This document shows, piece by piece, positions 23,519-35,278 of a DNA stretch of 64,000 nt. The notes under the pieces are model-generated. The model worked only from the letters and a program-made list of their open reading frames with translations, ran no database searches and was not told the DNA's origin. How positions within the stretch are numbered: position 1 is the stretch's first letter; each line of letters begins with the position of its first letter. The DNA comes from Nyssa sinensis (lineage: Eukaryota > Streptophyta > Magnoliopsida > Cornales > Nyssaceae): assembly GCA_008638375.1 (NCBI GenBank), contig CM018032.1, forward strand, positions 59,277,382 to 59,341,381, in the 5' to 3' direction. A program made the translations under genes and the position numbers.

Positions 23519-26150
23519 CCTGTAATTAACTTAAGAAACTAGATTTACTTAGTAATGAATTAAGATACTCTAGTACAACAGTAAGAAAAATAATACAATT
23601 GCATATTCAGTTTTGTAAATGCACTTAGCAGAACCAACAATGTCATGAACAATGTTGGCAAGAATCACCAAGAAGGGCTAGCTTAGTGCATGAGCGTTAG
23701 ATGTACTCAAGAAGAACCTGATTCTTTCCAAATTAACATTTAAGTGAAAATTCAAGGAAATCCAATCAAGATATTTAAACAAAATGAAAATAAAATTTTA
23801 TATCAGGCAACATATCATCCTTAACATGAAGGGAAATTGCATATTCAGTTTTGTAAATGCACTTAGCAGAACCAACAATGTCATGAACTAAGGAATGTTT
23901 GCAAGAATCACTAAGAAGGGAAAGCTTAGTGCACGAGGGTTGGATGTACTCAACAGAACCTGATTCTTTCCAAATTAATGTTTAAGTGCAAATTTAAGGA
24001 AATGTAATCAAGAGATTTAAACAAAATGAAAATAAAATTTAATATCAGGCAACATATATCCTTAACATGAATGGACAGCTTTTCTGTATTCTTCCCTTTT
24101 TTCTTTTCTTTTTTTTTCTTTGTTCTTTGTTTCTTGTTTCTTGCTTTTTTTTAAACAAAGAACTCAATAATAGGGATGAGAAATACAAAAATCAAGTGAA
24201 ACAACAGACCCTGGTGGCTAAGAACTACATTGGCATATCAATCACAACAAACTCCTCCAAATTGCTGAATTTCACTGACATTAATCTGGAAAATAGTCTT
24301 CAAAGTAGGTCCATGGGCAACAAGAATGGAATACTTATTTGAAGTATGAACTACCCAAGTCTTAGTAATAGCTGATAAACAAGAGCATGAACATGATGAG
24401 ATGGATTTTTCTTCTTGCAGCACCACGCTCTAAAATGGTGAGCTGGTGCATGGAGTCAAATCATAAACATCGACTCATCTGGGGGTAATTGTGACCCCCC
24501 CCCCCCCCCCCAAAAAAAAAAAAGAAAAGAAAAGAAAGAAAGGGTGTCTCGCGAGACAAATAGATGACCTCCAATATCTGTTCTATTAACTTTCCAAAGC
24601 CTAGAATAATGAATGAGATATGACCACATGATCTCTCAAAATTTCCGTGATATGATAGACAGCCCTCAAAATTTAGTATAACTGTCCTTAAGAGAAAAAT
24701 CCATGGCTTGTGAGTGAAGCTTCGTTGAGGTACAGATGAAGCAATCCCCTCAATTCCGAAGAATGAGAAACATCAGAAAGCCTTCAACCCCAGAGTTCTA
24801 TAAGGATCCTACTATTGCCCAGTTTTTTTTTTTACTTTCATTCACTTTAACAAAAAGGGTTAGATTAGTAATTATTGCCATTATCCAATGCATCAATCAC
24901 TAAAGCTTGAGTATAAGACACATAAACATTCCGTTATCAAATCAGGACATGGTCGCAGACTCAGAGTACGTCACAAGGTTAATTAGAAACTGACTTAAAT
25001 AGTTTTCAAACTTCATGTCCCTAAATAGTCCACTTCAGCAGTGAGAGAGACCAAAATATCCACAAATAGCTTTCTCATCATGACTGCCAATCTGGATATA
25101 CTTGAATATTGAGACATACTAGTATTAAGAGAAAGAAAGAGGAACATAAACAACATTCTTCTTCCGTGATTCCATCCACAAAATTGGGTAGTAACCCAGC
25201 TAAAAGAGTTTTGAAATGTCCAAATCTCAAAACAGTACACTTCAATAGTGTGAAACACCAAGACTAACCAAAGAAACTTCTCATCATCATAGATAATCTT
25301 AGCATACTTGATCCTCAAGATGTCCTAGTATCAATAATTGGCTGGGGAATAGGAATTCTAATATTTGCAATTTTGCCAGAAATGAAATTTTTAGTTGAAA
25401 AGGGATATGCATAGCATTTTACACAAACTTGATTGTGCAAAATAAAGATATCATCATGATTATCAAAATAGAATAGATGTTAAGCCTTTCACTTAAATCC
25501 TAACATGACCCATTTTAAATGCTATTGTGAAAAACAACATATATAGAATCTCATCAATTTCCTTGAAGCATCGAAATGCCCAATTAGGAAGCGCATTTCC
25601 AACTAAACAACCTGCACAGAACACTCAAAAACAGAAGATATTTACTTGAATCGAAGGCTAGTAATCAATCAGATTAGAAAACATAAGTTTCAAGAAAGAA
25701 TCAAGCAACAAAACCATGGAAAACAAAAAAAATCAAACCCATAATTTGTGAGGCATTAAGTTCAATAAAAAAATTACCTTATACGCCCGTATAATCTCCA
25801 CTAACTCTTTCTCAAAACACCACCATGAATTAAATAAATTGCCAGAAACTGACAACACAGCACAAACCCAACAACATCCACACAAAAAAAAGTATTCTCC
25901 AGTTCACTCTCGCAGTATCACAATCAGAAGAAGCCCATGGACCAGAAGAACCTTGCATGATCATCATCGAACGCAAGGGACGCAAGGGATATGTAGAAAT
26001 TCCAATCTGCTGGACCACTCTGATCAGCAGATGTGAGAGAGATCCCACATCCAGATAAGATCTCTCTTCTCTCTCTACAAAAGACAAATAAACTTCTGAA
26101 GAACAATGACTTCAAATTTGTCAACATGTGATTGTTTATTATTCTACACA
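23519..26150 (-). promoter_or_regulatory. 5' UTR intron and leader exon of the DUF863 gene
   Basis: A 5' UTR exon probably ends at 25778 (donor AAG|GTAATT) and extends to about 26150, where pyrimidine-rich sequence in the transcript sense (CTCTCTC on the plus strand as purine/pyrimidine mix) begins. The acceptor is at 23521-23520, just before the start codon. The intron holds a 238-bp tandem duplication at 23597-24070, a C/A homopolymer at about 24497-24523 and a degenerate duplication near 25005-25118 and 25203-25335. I see no other gene. Confidence 0.5.
23597..24070. repeat. 238-bp tandem duplication in the DUF863 5' UTR intron
   Basis: Copies at 23597-23834 and 23835-24070 share most of their sequence, for example 'ttgcatattcagttttgtaa' at both starts. 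A few small indels separate them, so the duplication is not recent. Confidence 0.85.
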
Positions 26151-29100
26151 CTTCCCTTTCACCTATGGCTTTGATTGAATCATTTCCTTCCCATTTAACA
26201 CTAAAATATACACTTATATATTACTGGGTTTTTGAGGAACTAAGATATGGACACTTGTTTCATAATAATTTCTTGATTCTCCCCCCCTTACCTTGCCTTT
26301 CGTACACATAAATATATGTGCATATATATATATATATATATATAATACTCTTCCTTTGTTTAATAAAAATTTTCCGAAAATTTGGATAGCTGATTACTTT
26401 GCAAACGCAAACTCCGCAGTTTCCATAAAGCAGGAGCTGATCTCGTCCATATTTACTATACCCACGCTCATAGACCGAAGTCGAAATGAAGTACAGAATT
26501 CATAAACCTCGTGGAACTAGTGTGCAACTCGGACGACAACTCTGATGGATGGAGTTTGGGTGTAGTAATGTTTAAGTTCAACTTATATCTTAAAACAGTG
26601 CATACAATCAGACTCGAATTTAATTTTAAACTCGAATAATTTAACTTGATATTCATTCAAATTAAAATTTATTAACATCAAGTTCTACTCAAACTTGACT
26701 TAAATTCAATTATTAATTTCAAATTTTAATTTTTTTAATAAATTATTTTTTTTATTATATACTAAAAATTCTAATAATATTTTTCAATTTCTCTTTTTAA
26801 AAAAATAAAAAATGTTAAAATAATTCTTTGTACATAATTTAATTTTAAAAAAATATTAAATGTCAATAAATTTTTGAAATTATCAAAATATAAATAATAA
26901 TTCTTATAAGAAATTCTTATTAATTTAATAATAAATAATTAAAGTATAAAAAAGTATAATGTATAAAATACTGAATTCGGGATTCGAGTTCATATTAGAA
27001 TTTGGGATTGGATTCGAATTTTTAAAATCTCAATCCAAATTCAACTCTAATTTAAATCAAATTTAAATTATTTTATCCAAAAGCCCAATTCAACATGAAA
27101 AATATCAAGTCTAAGTGTTAAAAAACTCAAATTAAATTCAGATTAAATTCGACTTGGCTTGTCCAAATTGCAACCGTTTATGAAACACAATTTACTATTG
27201 AGATTCATGTTGCATGAGCATTGTGGGCGCGTGGGATGGGATTTGTTCCTGAATTGACTCTTCTGCTGTCACGAGAGATTATAGATTGGGAACACATTGT
27301 GGCATTTTGGACATCATAAATTCCTTGAATTGGATTGGTGGCCTCTTTTATTTGGTTGTTTTCGCTTTGATCGGTCCTTTATGCCCTAAGATTTATATTA
27401 TTATTTTAAGTACAATTATGAAAAGTGAATACTTGTGTACATGCACTAAGTTTTAAACTTAAATCATGTTTATAAAAAAAAAAATATTATCATCTTAAAT
27501 AAGACATGGGTCCTATAACTTAAGACTTACGAAATATCCAAACTATTACAGACAAATATTAGCTTAAGTTTGGTACAATCATGATTAATTGAATCGATTA
27601 ATTGAGATAATCTTTCTCGAATGTATGCTCTTCGTTTTTAGATTTTCTCGATATATTATTAGATACATATCTCGCAGATAAATGCGATCAACACGTACAA
27701 GGTTAAAAAACTTACAAGTTCATATAATATTAAACTTATGAAAGCATTGCTCGTATCATATAATATTGGGTAATTATGTTAAGAACTCGTTTGTATGCAC
27801 GGACCAATTTTTATTTTTTAAATACTTTAAGAATTAAATTCTTATTTATTACAACCACCTTTGTGAAAGAAGCTCTTAATAAGACTATCCTATCATATTT
27901 TACATGCTACACATCTAATTGTTCATTGAAAACTTAAAAAAAAAACTACTACTATAAAAATAAAAATAAATAAAAAAAACTCAATTCAAACTTCAAAGTT
28001 TATTGTCCAATTTAGTTGGCCAATGTTGCAAGGATATCATATAATTCTAAACAATTTATCAAGATTTATGGAACAAAGTAAATGATTCACTTTTCTTTTT
28101 TTTTTTTATCTTTTTTCATTCTCAACTTTGTCTCCATAGTTTTCCCCTTTTATTGGCTTTTAGTTTTCCTAATTTAGGCTTTGGAAAGATGCCATCGGTC
28201 AAAAGCAAGGAAAATTTTCCACTAGGATTTGAAACCTACCACAAACGGCTTTTGAAAGCCTAGGAGATTTCAAATGTTCCAAGAACAGTGATCCAAAGGA
28301 TGACCCAAAAGAAGGAAAAGGAAAAGGAAAAAGAAAAAGTTTAATGCACATGCTTTGCCATTAGAGTTCTTATCTCAACCCTCTCAAATTTGTAATCCCT
28401 TTTGAAGTGAACTGTGAATATGGTGGGCTCGAGATATAATTGTGATTTTCTTCTTGGCTCACATGGATGTGGTCCTTTTACTGAATTACGATCCTCTCTA
28501 TTACATTTTTTTTTTAATGTAGACTTGAATGCATGTCACATCATTTATTTATTAAAAATAATTTAATAATAAATAATGTGTCATATATTCAGAATATCTT
28601 GAAAAAAACTTAAGAAAAAGAGTAACAGAAAAGAGCCAAGTCCCCTTTGTACTAAGCTTCGTTTGCGGTTGCTTCGTGATGCAATTTTTTGTAATAGAAA
28701 CACTCTTGAAGCTTTCCTAATGACAAGATTGTTAGAATTCGGACTTCTCGTTACAAGTACTTGAGTTGGAGTCTTATTGCTAAGAGGAACGGGTAACCTT
28801 TGTCCGGGGTACTAAAAAAAAACCCACTCCCCTCCCAATTAACATGGGTCTGGTTCTTCACAGTAACACACACCTAATAATAATTAAGTTCTCTCTTTCT
28901 CAGTCTTTGTATCAAAAAAAAAAAATTGACATGTAACATAAATGATGTCACGATTATACTTTAATATAAAATATATACCACATATAAAAATTCTTTATTC
29001 TATTTTATCAGTAGACTTTTTTCCCGGTCATAATCAACTTGACTCTCACTTACCAACTTGGTAATATATGTGAAAAATAAAAAATTATACAGAACACCAT

Positions 29101-29276
29101 TGTTGTTTCTATTTTTAACACAAATGCCTTCGAAATGCAAAGTCCTATTCATTAGTACTAGAATTTGGGTTTGGAATTTTTGTTACAAATGCCCCCGACA
29201 TTGTTTGAAGATACTTCAGCTTTTGTGCAAAAAAAGCCTATGAATGTACCTCAAAAAGTTCAATCTCCTAAAGATC
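26151..29276. other. Gene-free AT-rich region
   Basis: There is a TA microsatellite at about 26320-26343. From about 26550 to 27185 there is sequence with repeated 'gaattcgagtt' and 'actcgaat' phrases, most likely a decayed miniature element. The remainder up to 29276 is AT-rich, with poly-A/T tracts. I see no convincing coding sequence or RNA gene. Confidence 0.5.
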
Positions 29277-30360
29277 TCACCAAACCTTTCTAGGGCCCAA
29301 AAGCCCAAGGATCTCCTCCCAAAGCCCAACACTTACATCATGGGCCAACCCGATTACACTTGGACTACAAGCAGCCAATGTCCAATATCCAGCCGTAACC
29401 TCATCCATCAATTGCTCTTTCTTCCACCCACAATACCCATCAAAGAATCTGAAGTCCCCAAGCCCAACCACATTCCTCTTCACCATCTCAGCAGCACAGC
29501 CCACACTCTCCTTAGTCCCATAATACAGCCCATTCATCACTTCCTCAAAAACCCCACTCTTCCCAACCCAATCATCTCCCCCTTTTGGGCCAACCAAGAA
29601 CAAACTCTCCTCTAGTGGCCCACCAAAGAACAATGGCCGATCCGAGAACGTGCCTTCGACGTCTAGCACCGTTGATCTTGTTTCCTTGATTGACATTAAC
29701 GATGGCCGATTGAGTATGATCCCAGTTGGACCCACAGGACCGGTTGATAAGAGAAGAATTACCGTCCGTTCAAAAATGTGGAACCCGTCGAGCTTTTCCT
29801 CAGCAATGAGTAAGCAACCCTTCTCTGGCTCGTGGATAGGATGGGCCCACTTTTCCCCAATTGTGATGTGAAGCGGCTGATCCACCGCTGTATCTGGATC
29901 AATCTCTGAAGAAGGCTCTTCCGGCCTTGATGCTCGTTCTCCGGCGACTAATCTTGCCCGGATTGATCGCCAATCAGCATCAACAAAAGGTTTGTTGTCA
30001 TCTTCCGATGACGATGACCCCAGATTGCAACCTAGGATCCACAAATCACTATAAATTCAAAAGCTATGACTGAAATTTGAACGATTATACATTATCAACA
30101 CTTTCTCTCAAAAGGCAAAAGTATAGCAGTAAACAATGGAAAATCAGATCTGTAAATGAAACCCTAAATGAATCACAAGAACAATCTTCCATGAAAGGGA
30201 AATTCAAGTACTTACATGTAATAGAAGATGGAAAGCCAATCTTTTTGTATTTACACTGACTGAAATTTGTCTTGGGAAGGGTGAGGAATTTAGCTCTGAA
30301 TGAAGGGACAAATTTTGGGGTTTTGGTGAATGAATTTGAGGAGATAAAACAAGCTTCCAT
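29277..30360 (-). CDS. DUF179 (AlgH/UPF0301-like) plastid protein
   Basis: Two exons, 30360-30216 and 30031-29277, join in phase 1 (donor T|GTAAGT, acceptor CCTAG|GT) to give 299 residues. The first 48 residues are basic and Ser/Thr-rich, like a chloroplast transit peptide. The body is the DUF179/AlgH fold: GCLLIAEEKLDGFHIFERTV, GPTGIILNRPS, PLFFGGPLEES and FFDGYCGWKKEQLMDEVTAG are family landmarks. Bacterial relatives are YqgE/AlgH, originally linked to alginate regulation, but the biochemical role is unknown. Length fits plant homologues such as Arabidopsis At3g29240. The gene stands alone, with about 3 kb of gene-poor DNA on its 3' side and 5 kb on its 5' side. Confidence 0.92.
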
Positions 30361-30454
30361 GATGTTTGTTTCTTCCTAGCTCCAATTTCTTTCTCCCTTT
30401 GTTTTGCTTGCTAGCTGCTGCAGATGGTGATCAACTAGGATGAGATGGATACAA

Positions 30455-30491
30455 ATATATATATATATATATGCGTGTGTGTGTGTGTATC
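30455..30491. repeat. (TA)n(TG)n microsatellite
   Basis: A compound dinucleotide run, TA then TG, lies upstream of the DUF179 gene. Confidence 0.9.
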
Positions 30492-31582
30492 AATATCATA
30501 TATGGACTTGGGGCTAAATGTAAATCACAAGGTGATTTCAATTTTATCCCATCTGTCGAGGTAGGATGTTTTATTGTGTGTAGCTGGCTTAGCTTGCTAA
30601 AGAGGAAGTATGGGCCAATGGATAATGAATTTACACGTAATACAAGGAAGCACTCCACGTGGAACTTTATGAGTGGGTAGTGGAGTCCAGTAAACTTGAA
30701 TTGCGCCAACAGCTAACTTTTTCTTAGGTGAAACTTTTAAGGCCTTTATCAGTGACGTGTCATGCTCCTACCCAGTTCTGTTTCAGTGGTCTGACGCACT
30801 GCCAACTGGCATGTCAATTAAATAATTTACAAATTTAATACAAAGCCGTGTTCATTACTTAGCACGAATCTCATCAATAAAACGATTAAGGGTGCGATTC
30901 GACAGTGATTCTTATATAAATTTTTAAAAATTTTATAATTAATTTTTTAAAAATTATAAAAATATATTTAGATATAATAATTTAAATTAAAAAAATTAAA
31001 ATTAATAAATTACTAAATTACTAAATATGTATCCCACATTTTAAAATTAAAAAACTATTTTTGAAAACTTAAACAAACATCGTCTTAATATTTTAATTTA
31101 GTTTATCAAATCGGAGTATTTAATATTATTCATAATATAATATTATTTAAATAAAATATTTATTTTTAAAAAATATAAATATAATATTTATTATATAATA
31201 AAATATAATTAGTGAAATTTATAAATCAGATAAATGAACTCGTCGATCCATCATAAAATTTCTCTTGTAATTGTAACTTTTTTATTGTCTATGACACGCA
31301 ACATTCTAATCTTAGTCCTGTAATCTAGCATCAGGCCCCATTCATTTTTTTAATAAGTTGTAATTTACTGATTAAGGTGCAATGAATCGGATTAATAAAT
31401 AAGAAAAGTATTAAAATGATTTATATATTTATTAATAACAGACATATTAATAGATGGTTCATATATTCTAGTGATATGTCAAAGTGTTCATTGGTTTTAA
31501 TGTAATACATCGATACCAATAACTATTATTTTTTTTAAAGAATTTTTTCTTATTCTTTCTAAATGGCAATGTTTCTTTTGAC

Positions 31583-32092
31583 CATATAGTTATTAAAATT
31601 AGACCGAATCGATCGATTCAAATGATTAAACTGGGATTTGGGTATTAAATCAATTCGGTTCAATTAAAATACTAATTTTATTAAAGAATTGAAAAAAATA
31701 AGTTGAATTGACCGATTTTTTTAAAAAATCAATTGAACCTCCTTTCATTTTTTTTTATCATCCTACAACTTTTTTTCTCACAAAATTTCTTATATTTGAT
31801 TATTAAATGATGAAATTTAGTATAAAATAAGATATTGTTGCATGTATTTTTATTATATATACAAATATATTAAACGTTTACATTAAGAAAATTTTAATGA
31901 TTATGCTTATATTTTATTATTTATCACTAGATAATAAAAAATATTTATTTTTCTTGTTATTTATTTAATTTTTAATATATTTATTGACATTTTTAATATA
32001 TCAATTATAAAATCGGTTAAACCAGTGAACTGTGAACCAGCTACTTTATCAGTTCATCGTCTGGTCTAATTCTGATAACTATGGCTTGACTT
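31583..32092. mobile_element. Inverted-repeat miniature transposon, about 510 bp
   Basis: The left end reads ATAGTTATTAAAATTAGACC, and the right end in reverse complement reads ATAGTTATCAGAATTAGACC, so 20-bp terminal repeats differ at two positions. Inner sequence also mirrors ('gattcaattgaacc' type phrases). It has no coding capacity. The superfamily is uncertain, since no clear target duplication is seen. Confidence 0.7.
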
Positions 32093-33524
32093 GATTATTA
32101 TTCTACAATTTTATTTTAAACAAATGTATCATTTTAATAAATTCTCACATGACATGTCAAAATTTAACATATGTTGTGACACAAGATTGGGCATTACTAT
32201 TTTTTAGCATGCTCAATAACTTGTCATTGAATCATCCCATTTTGATAATTCTGGCAATTATTTGGCATTGGCATGACCATTGAAAATGCTCTTAGTTATT
32301 GTTCTATAAAGGTCTCGATCATTGATGTAAAACAAGTGATAAAAAAGTTTTTAGAGTAATAAGAATGCTAGAAGTTTGAGTTAACACTAAAGCACCTTAT
32401 GAAACTGAAAGGACTCAATTACATTAATATGCACATACTTGAAATTCTCATATTTTTATTCTGAGCGGCCAATGCATTCAAATCATCACTCTTGATAATG
32501 ACCTATGGCCAATTTTAACTAAATCTATATTTCTTTTTATGGATTGATTAGGGTAATGTTGAGTCAGCTTACGCACATTATACTAAATCTCTTTTTTTGT
32601 GACAATTAGACATGTCCCTTTAAACTCTAGCTGTCAACGATGAAGCAAAGAGGACTCGAATTTGAGACGCTTAGATTTTTATTTATTTATCTTTCAATTA
32701 AATATGATTAGATATTTTTTATTATTATTTATAGTAAGGTTTTAGTTTGTCAATTACTTTACATCGAAAAGTAGGATTGAGGTATCGATTGTGACTACTT
32801 TCTCCTTATTTTATCTAGTTTCTGATTTTATAAAAGGCCCAAATTTGATTTATTCCTATTTTTTTTAACTTTCTAATTCTATTAAGACTATCACAAGAAT
32901 TACAAGTTTCTATTCAAAATATTAGTTTTTAAAATTTATAAACATGATGTAATAGTTTTTTATTATTCAAATTTTATTAATAATATATAAATTTCAACGA
33001 GTGAGTAATCATCTTGTTTGATTTAATTCAAGAAATTTGAGGCAGCCAATTCCTTTCAAATTTCCTGTTTTGTCAATCATGCCATTCACGAAGTTGAAGC
33101 TGGATTGAAAGATTTGAAGAAAGAGAAAAAAAAAGATTTCAAGTGCTTTTTATGATAATATACAACATAGAAATAGAATCTGGGATTGTGTTGTTCTCAA
33201 TTGTAACTAGATGATGCTAATGTTTATGATGTAATATATATTTTTGTCTTTATGATGTAATATAAATGTAGTTGGTTTAGTATACATTAATTATATGAAA
33301 AAGCAGTATTACTATAAACTTGAGCTTACATGGGACAAGATTTTTTATCTCTTGAATAATTTAAATCTTGACAAATTTATATTTTTGAGATTTTGACTAA
33401 TTTTTTTAATTTTTTTTTATTTTAAAATAAGTATTGATTAGAATTTAAATTTTTTTATATAAAATAAAAATAAATTATTTATCTTAAATTTATTTTTATA
33501 TAATATGAAATTGAGCACAATTTT

Positions 33525-33830
33525 GTAAAGAAATAGTTCGAAATGAGAGAGACTAAATAAGAACAAGAAGAATTCACCGAAGAAGATTTTTCTCCTATCC
33601 TTTTGTCGGAAGAAAATGAGGATTTGGACAAAATAAATGAAGCGAAAGAGATCCGAGTAAATGAAAAAAAAAAAAGACAACTGACGAAATCGACTTTCAC
33701 TTTAAAGAAACATACTATAAAAATAACCCAATTTATAAAATTTCTTATTTGGATAGGAATCAAGAAAATTCAAATAAAAAAATTGTTTAAAGAAAGCTAA
33801 GAAAAAAATTGCTCAAGTTGAAAAATAAAA
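33525..33830 (+). pseudogene. ycf1: Nuclear copy of a chloroplast ycf1 fragment (NUPT)
   Basis: From about 33543 one frame reads ETK-stop-EQEEFTEEDFSPILLSEENED and KINEAKEIRVN. After an A-run that shifts the frame it continues [20 protein letters not shown] and [12 protein letters not shown]. This is a recognisable stretch of the plastid Ycf1/TIC214 protein. The stop corresponds to CAA changed to TAA, a C-to-T change typical of aged plastid insertions. Only about 100 codons are present, with no promoter, and the DNA around is nuclear repeat sequence, so it is an inert insertion. Confidence 0.85.
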
Positions 33831-34684
33831 TAAAATGAAATGACAATTTTTTATTTTGATAAAAAAAAAATTAATTAGAAGAAAGAATTTATAATTTGTC
33901 AATAAAAAAAAAGTAACGTAATTATCAAAATTTACCTTAAAAAAACAATTGATAAAGACTCATGTAACTACGAAACGAACACTAAGATGGGTTTTGGGCT
34001 CACTAATTTTTACCAATCAAGATGTGAAAACCGATTATATCTTAAGCAATTATAGATGTCACATTCCTCGGTTACCCACTTCTATCCTATATTTCTCACA
34101 AAGATGGATTCATTGCTCATGTGATTCAATCACATCAATCTTTATTCTCCAAGTCTCACGTAATTCTACGCTTAAGAACAATCTTATTTTATTTACTATT
34201 ATTATTTTAAATGCATAATCATATTAAATATTTTATTTATTATTATTTTAAGCCAGACTTTTATCAACAATCTATCTTTGAGGTAGATATACAAACTAAC
34301 CCATTTTCTTTAATAGTGAATTAAATTTATATTCAAAAATTTTAAAAAATTATTTATATAAATAGATTCAAACTTATACTAAATTTATTTTTACTTAAAT
34401 TCAAACCAATATGATATTATTCACGTACTTAAATGAAGAAGATAAAATATTGGGATAAGGTGAGAGTTTTTTTAAAAAATAATTTGAGTAAAAAATAAAT
34501 ACTTCGTTTGACTTGAGAGATTTGAAAAGAAATGAAGAAAAAGAAAAAACAAAGATAATTTATTTCGTATTTAGTTTAAAATTAGAGAAGAAAAGAAACG
34601 GATATGGAAATTGAAGAAAAAGAGATAGCTATTTAATGATTTTTTTATAATATCGATTTTAATATTAAAATTATATATTGATAG

Positions 34685-35055
34685 AGTTAATTACATTTTA
34701 TTATTTTAAAATCTGCTCTCGATTTTACATAAAGCTTTCAATTATCAATTGTAACAATTCAATTGTTAACAACCTTCTTAAATTCTTAATGATAACTATT
34801 TATACGTTAAAATTATAGATTCTCGTTTGAAACTTACATAAAATTATAAGATATTATTTAAAATTCATATACAATTATAAAGTATTATTTTAAATTTTAT
34901 ATAAAATTAAAAAGTACTAAAATATAAGTAACTTGAAACGAGTAATTAAACTCAATTAAAATAAAAATTAAAAATTAAACTATTATAATTAATAATTAAA
35001 ATCTTGTTTAAAATAGAAATAAATTTTAAAATATTAGAGTGTAATTAAGTAAAAA
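34685..35055. mobile_element. Foldback miniature element, copy 1
   Basis: The arms mirror each other: the left has TTAATTACATTTTATTATTTTA, cited here as positions 34689-34710, and the right end in reverse complement starts TTAATTACACTCTAATATTT. A related element with the same inner phrases ('attatcaattataa', 'cttataattttatataa') lies at 54242-54640. It has no coding capacity. Confidence 0.6.
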
Positions 35056-35278
35056 AAAAACACCACTTTCTTATTACTCGTAGCTAATATTATTCCGTCG
35101 CTTTTACTCAAAATTTGAGTTGGAAATTCGTATCAGGTGACGGTTTGGGAAGCCTCGAAATCAGATGTACTGGACATAGATACGGTCGTGAATACAGCAA
35201 ATAAAACCCCAAGTACAGCTGCGTTCTAGAGAAAACCAGACGGAGACAAGCATTCCACAGAGAGAGAGTGTGCGCGCA

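Larger units (their letters stand above)
30492..35278. other. Long gene-poor region with transposon remnants and organelle DNA
   Basis: It contains a 'gggtgcgattcg'-type miniature element near 30889-31085, an inverted-repeat element at 31583-32092, a chloroplast-derived fragment at 33525-33830, and a long-arm inverted-repeat element at 34685-35055. The last 150 bases are the promoter of the first phytocyanin gene. Nothing else is coding. Confidence 0.6.

Noticed and set aside
29244..29615. Plus-strand frame opposite the DUF179 gene
   Set aside because: It is the Pro/Ser-rich shadow of a well-supported minus-strand gene.
33603..33800. A nuclear gene encoding a Lys-rich 65-residue protein
   Set aside because: The sequence is a frameshifted piece of plastid ycf1, not a nuclear gene.
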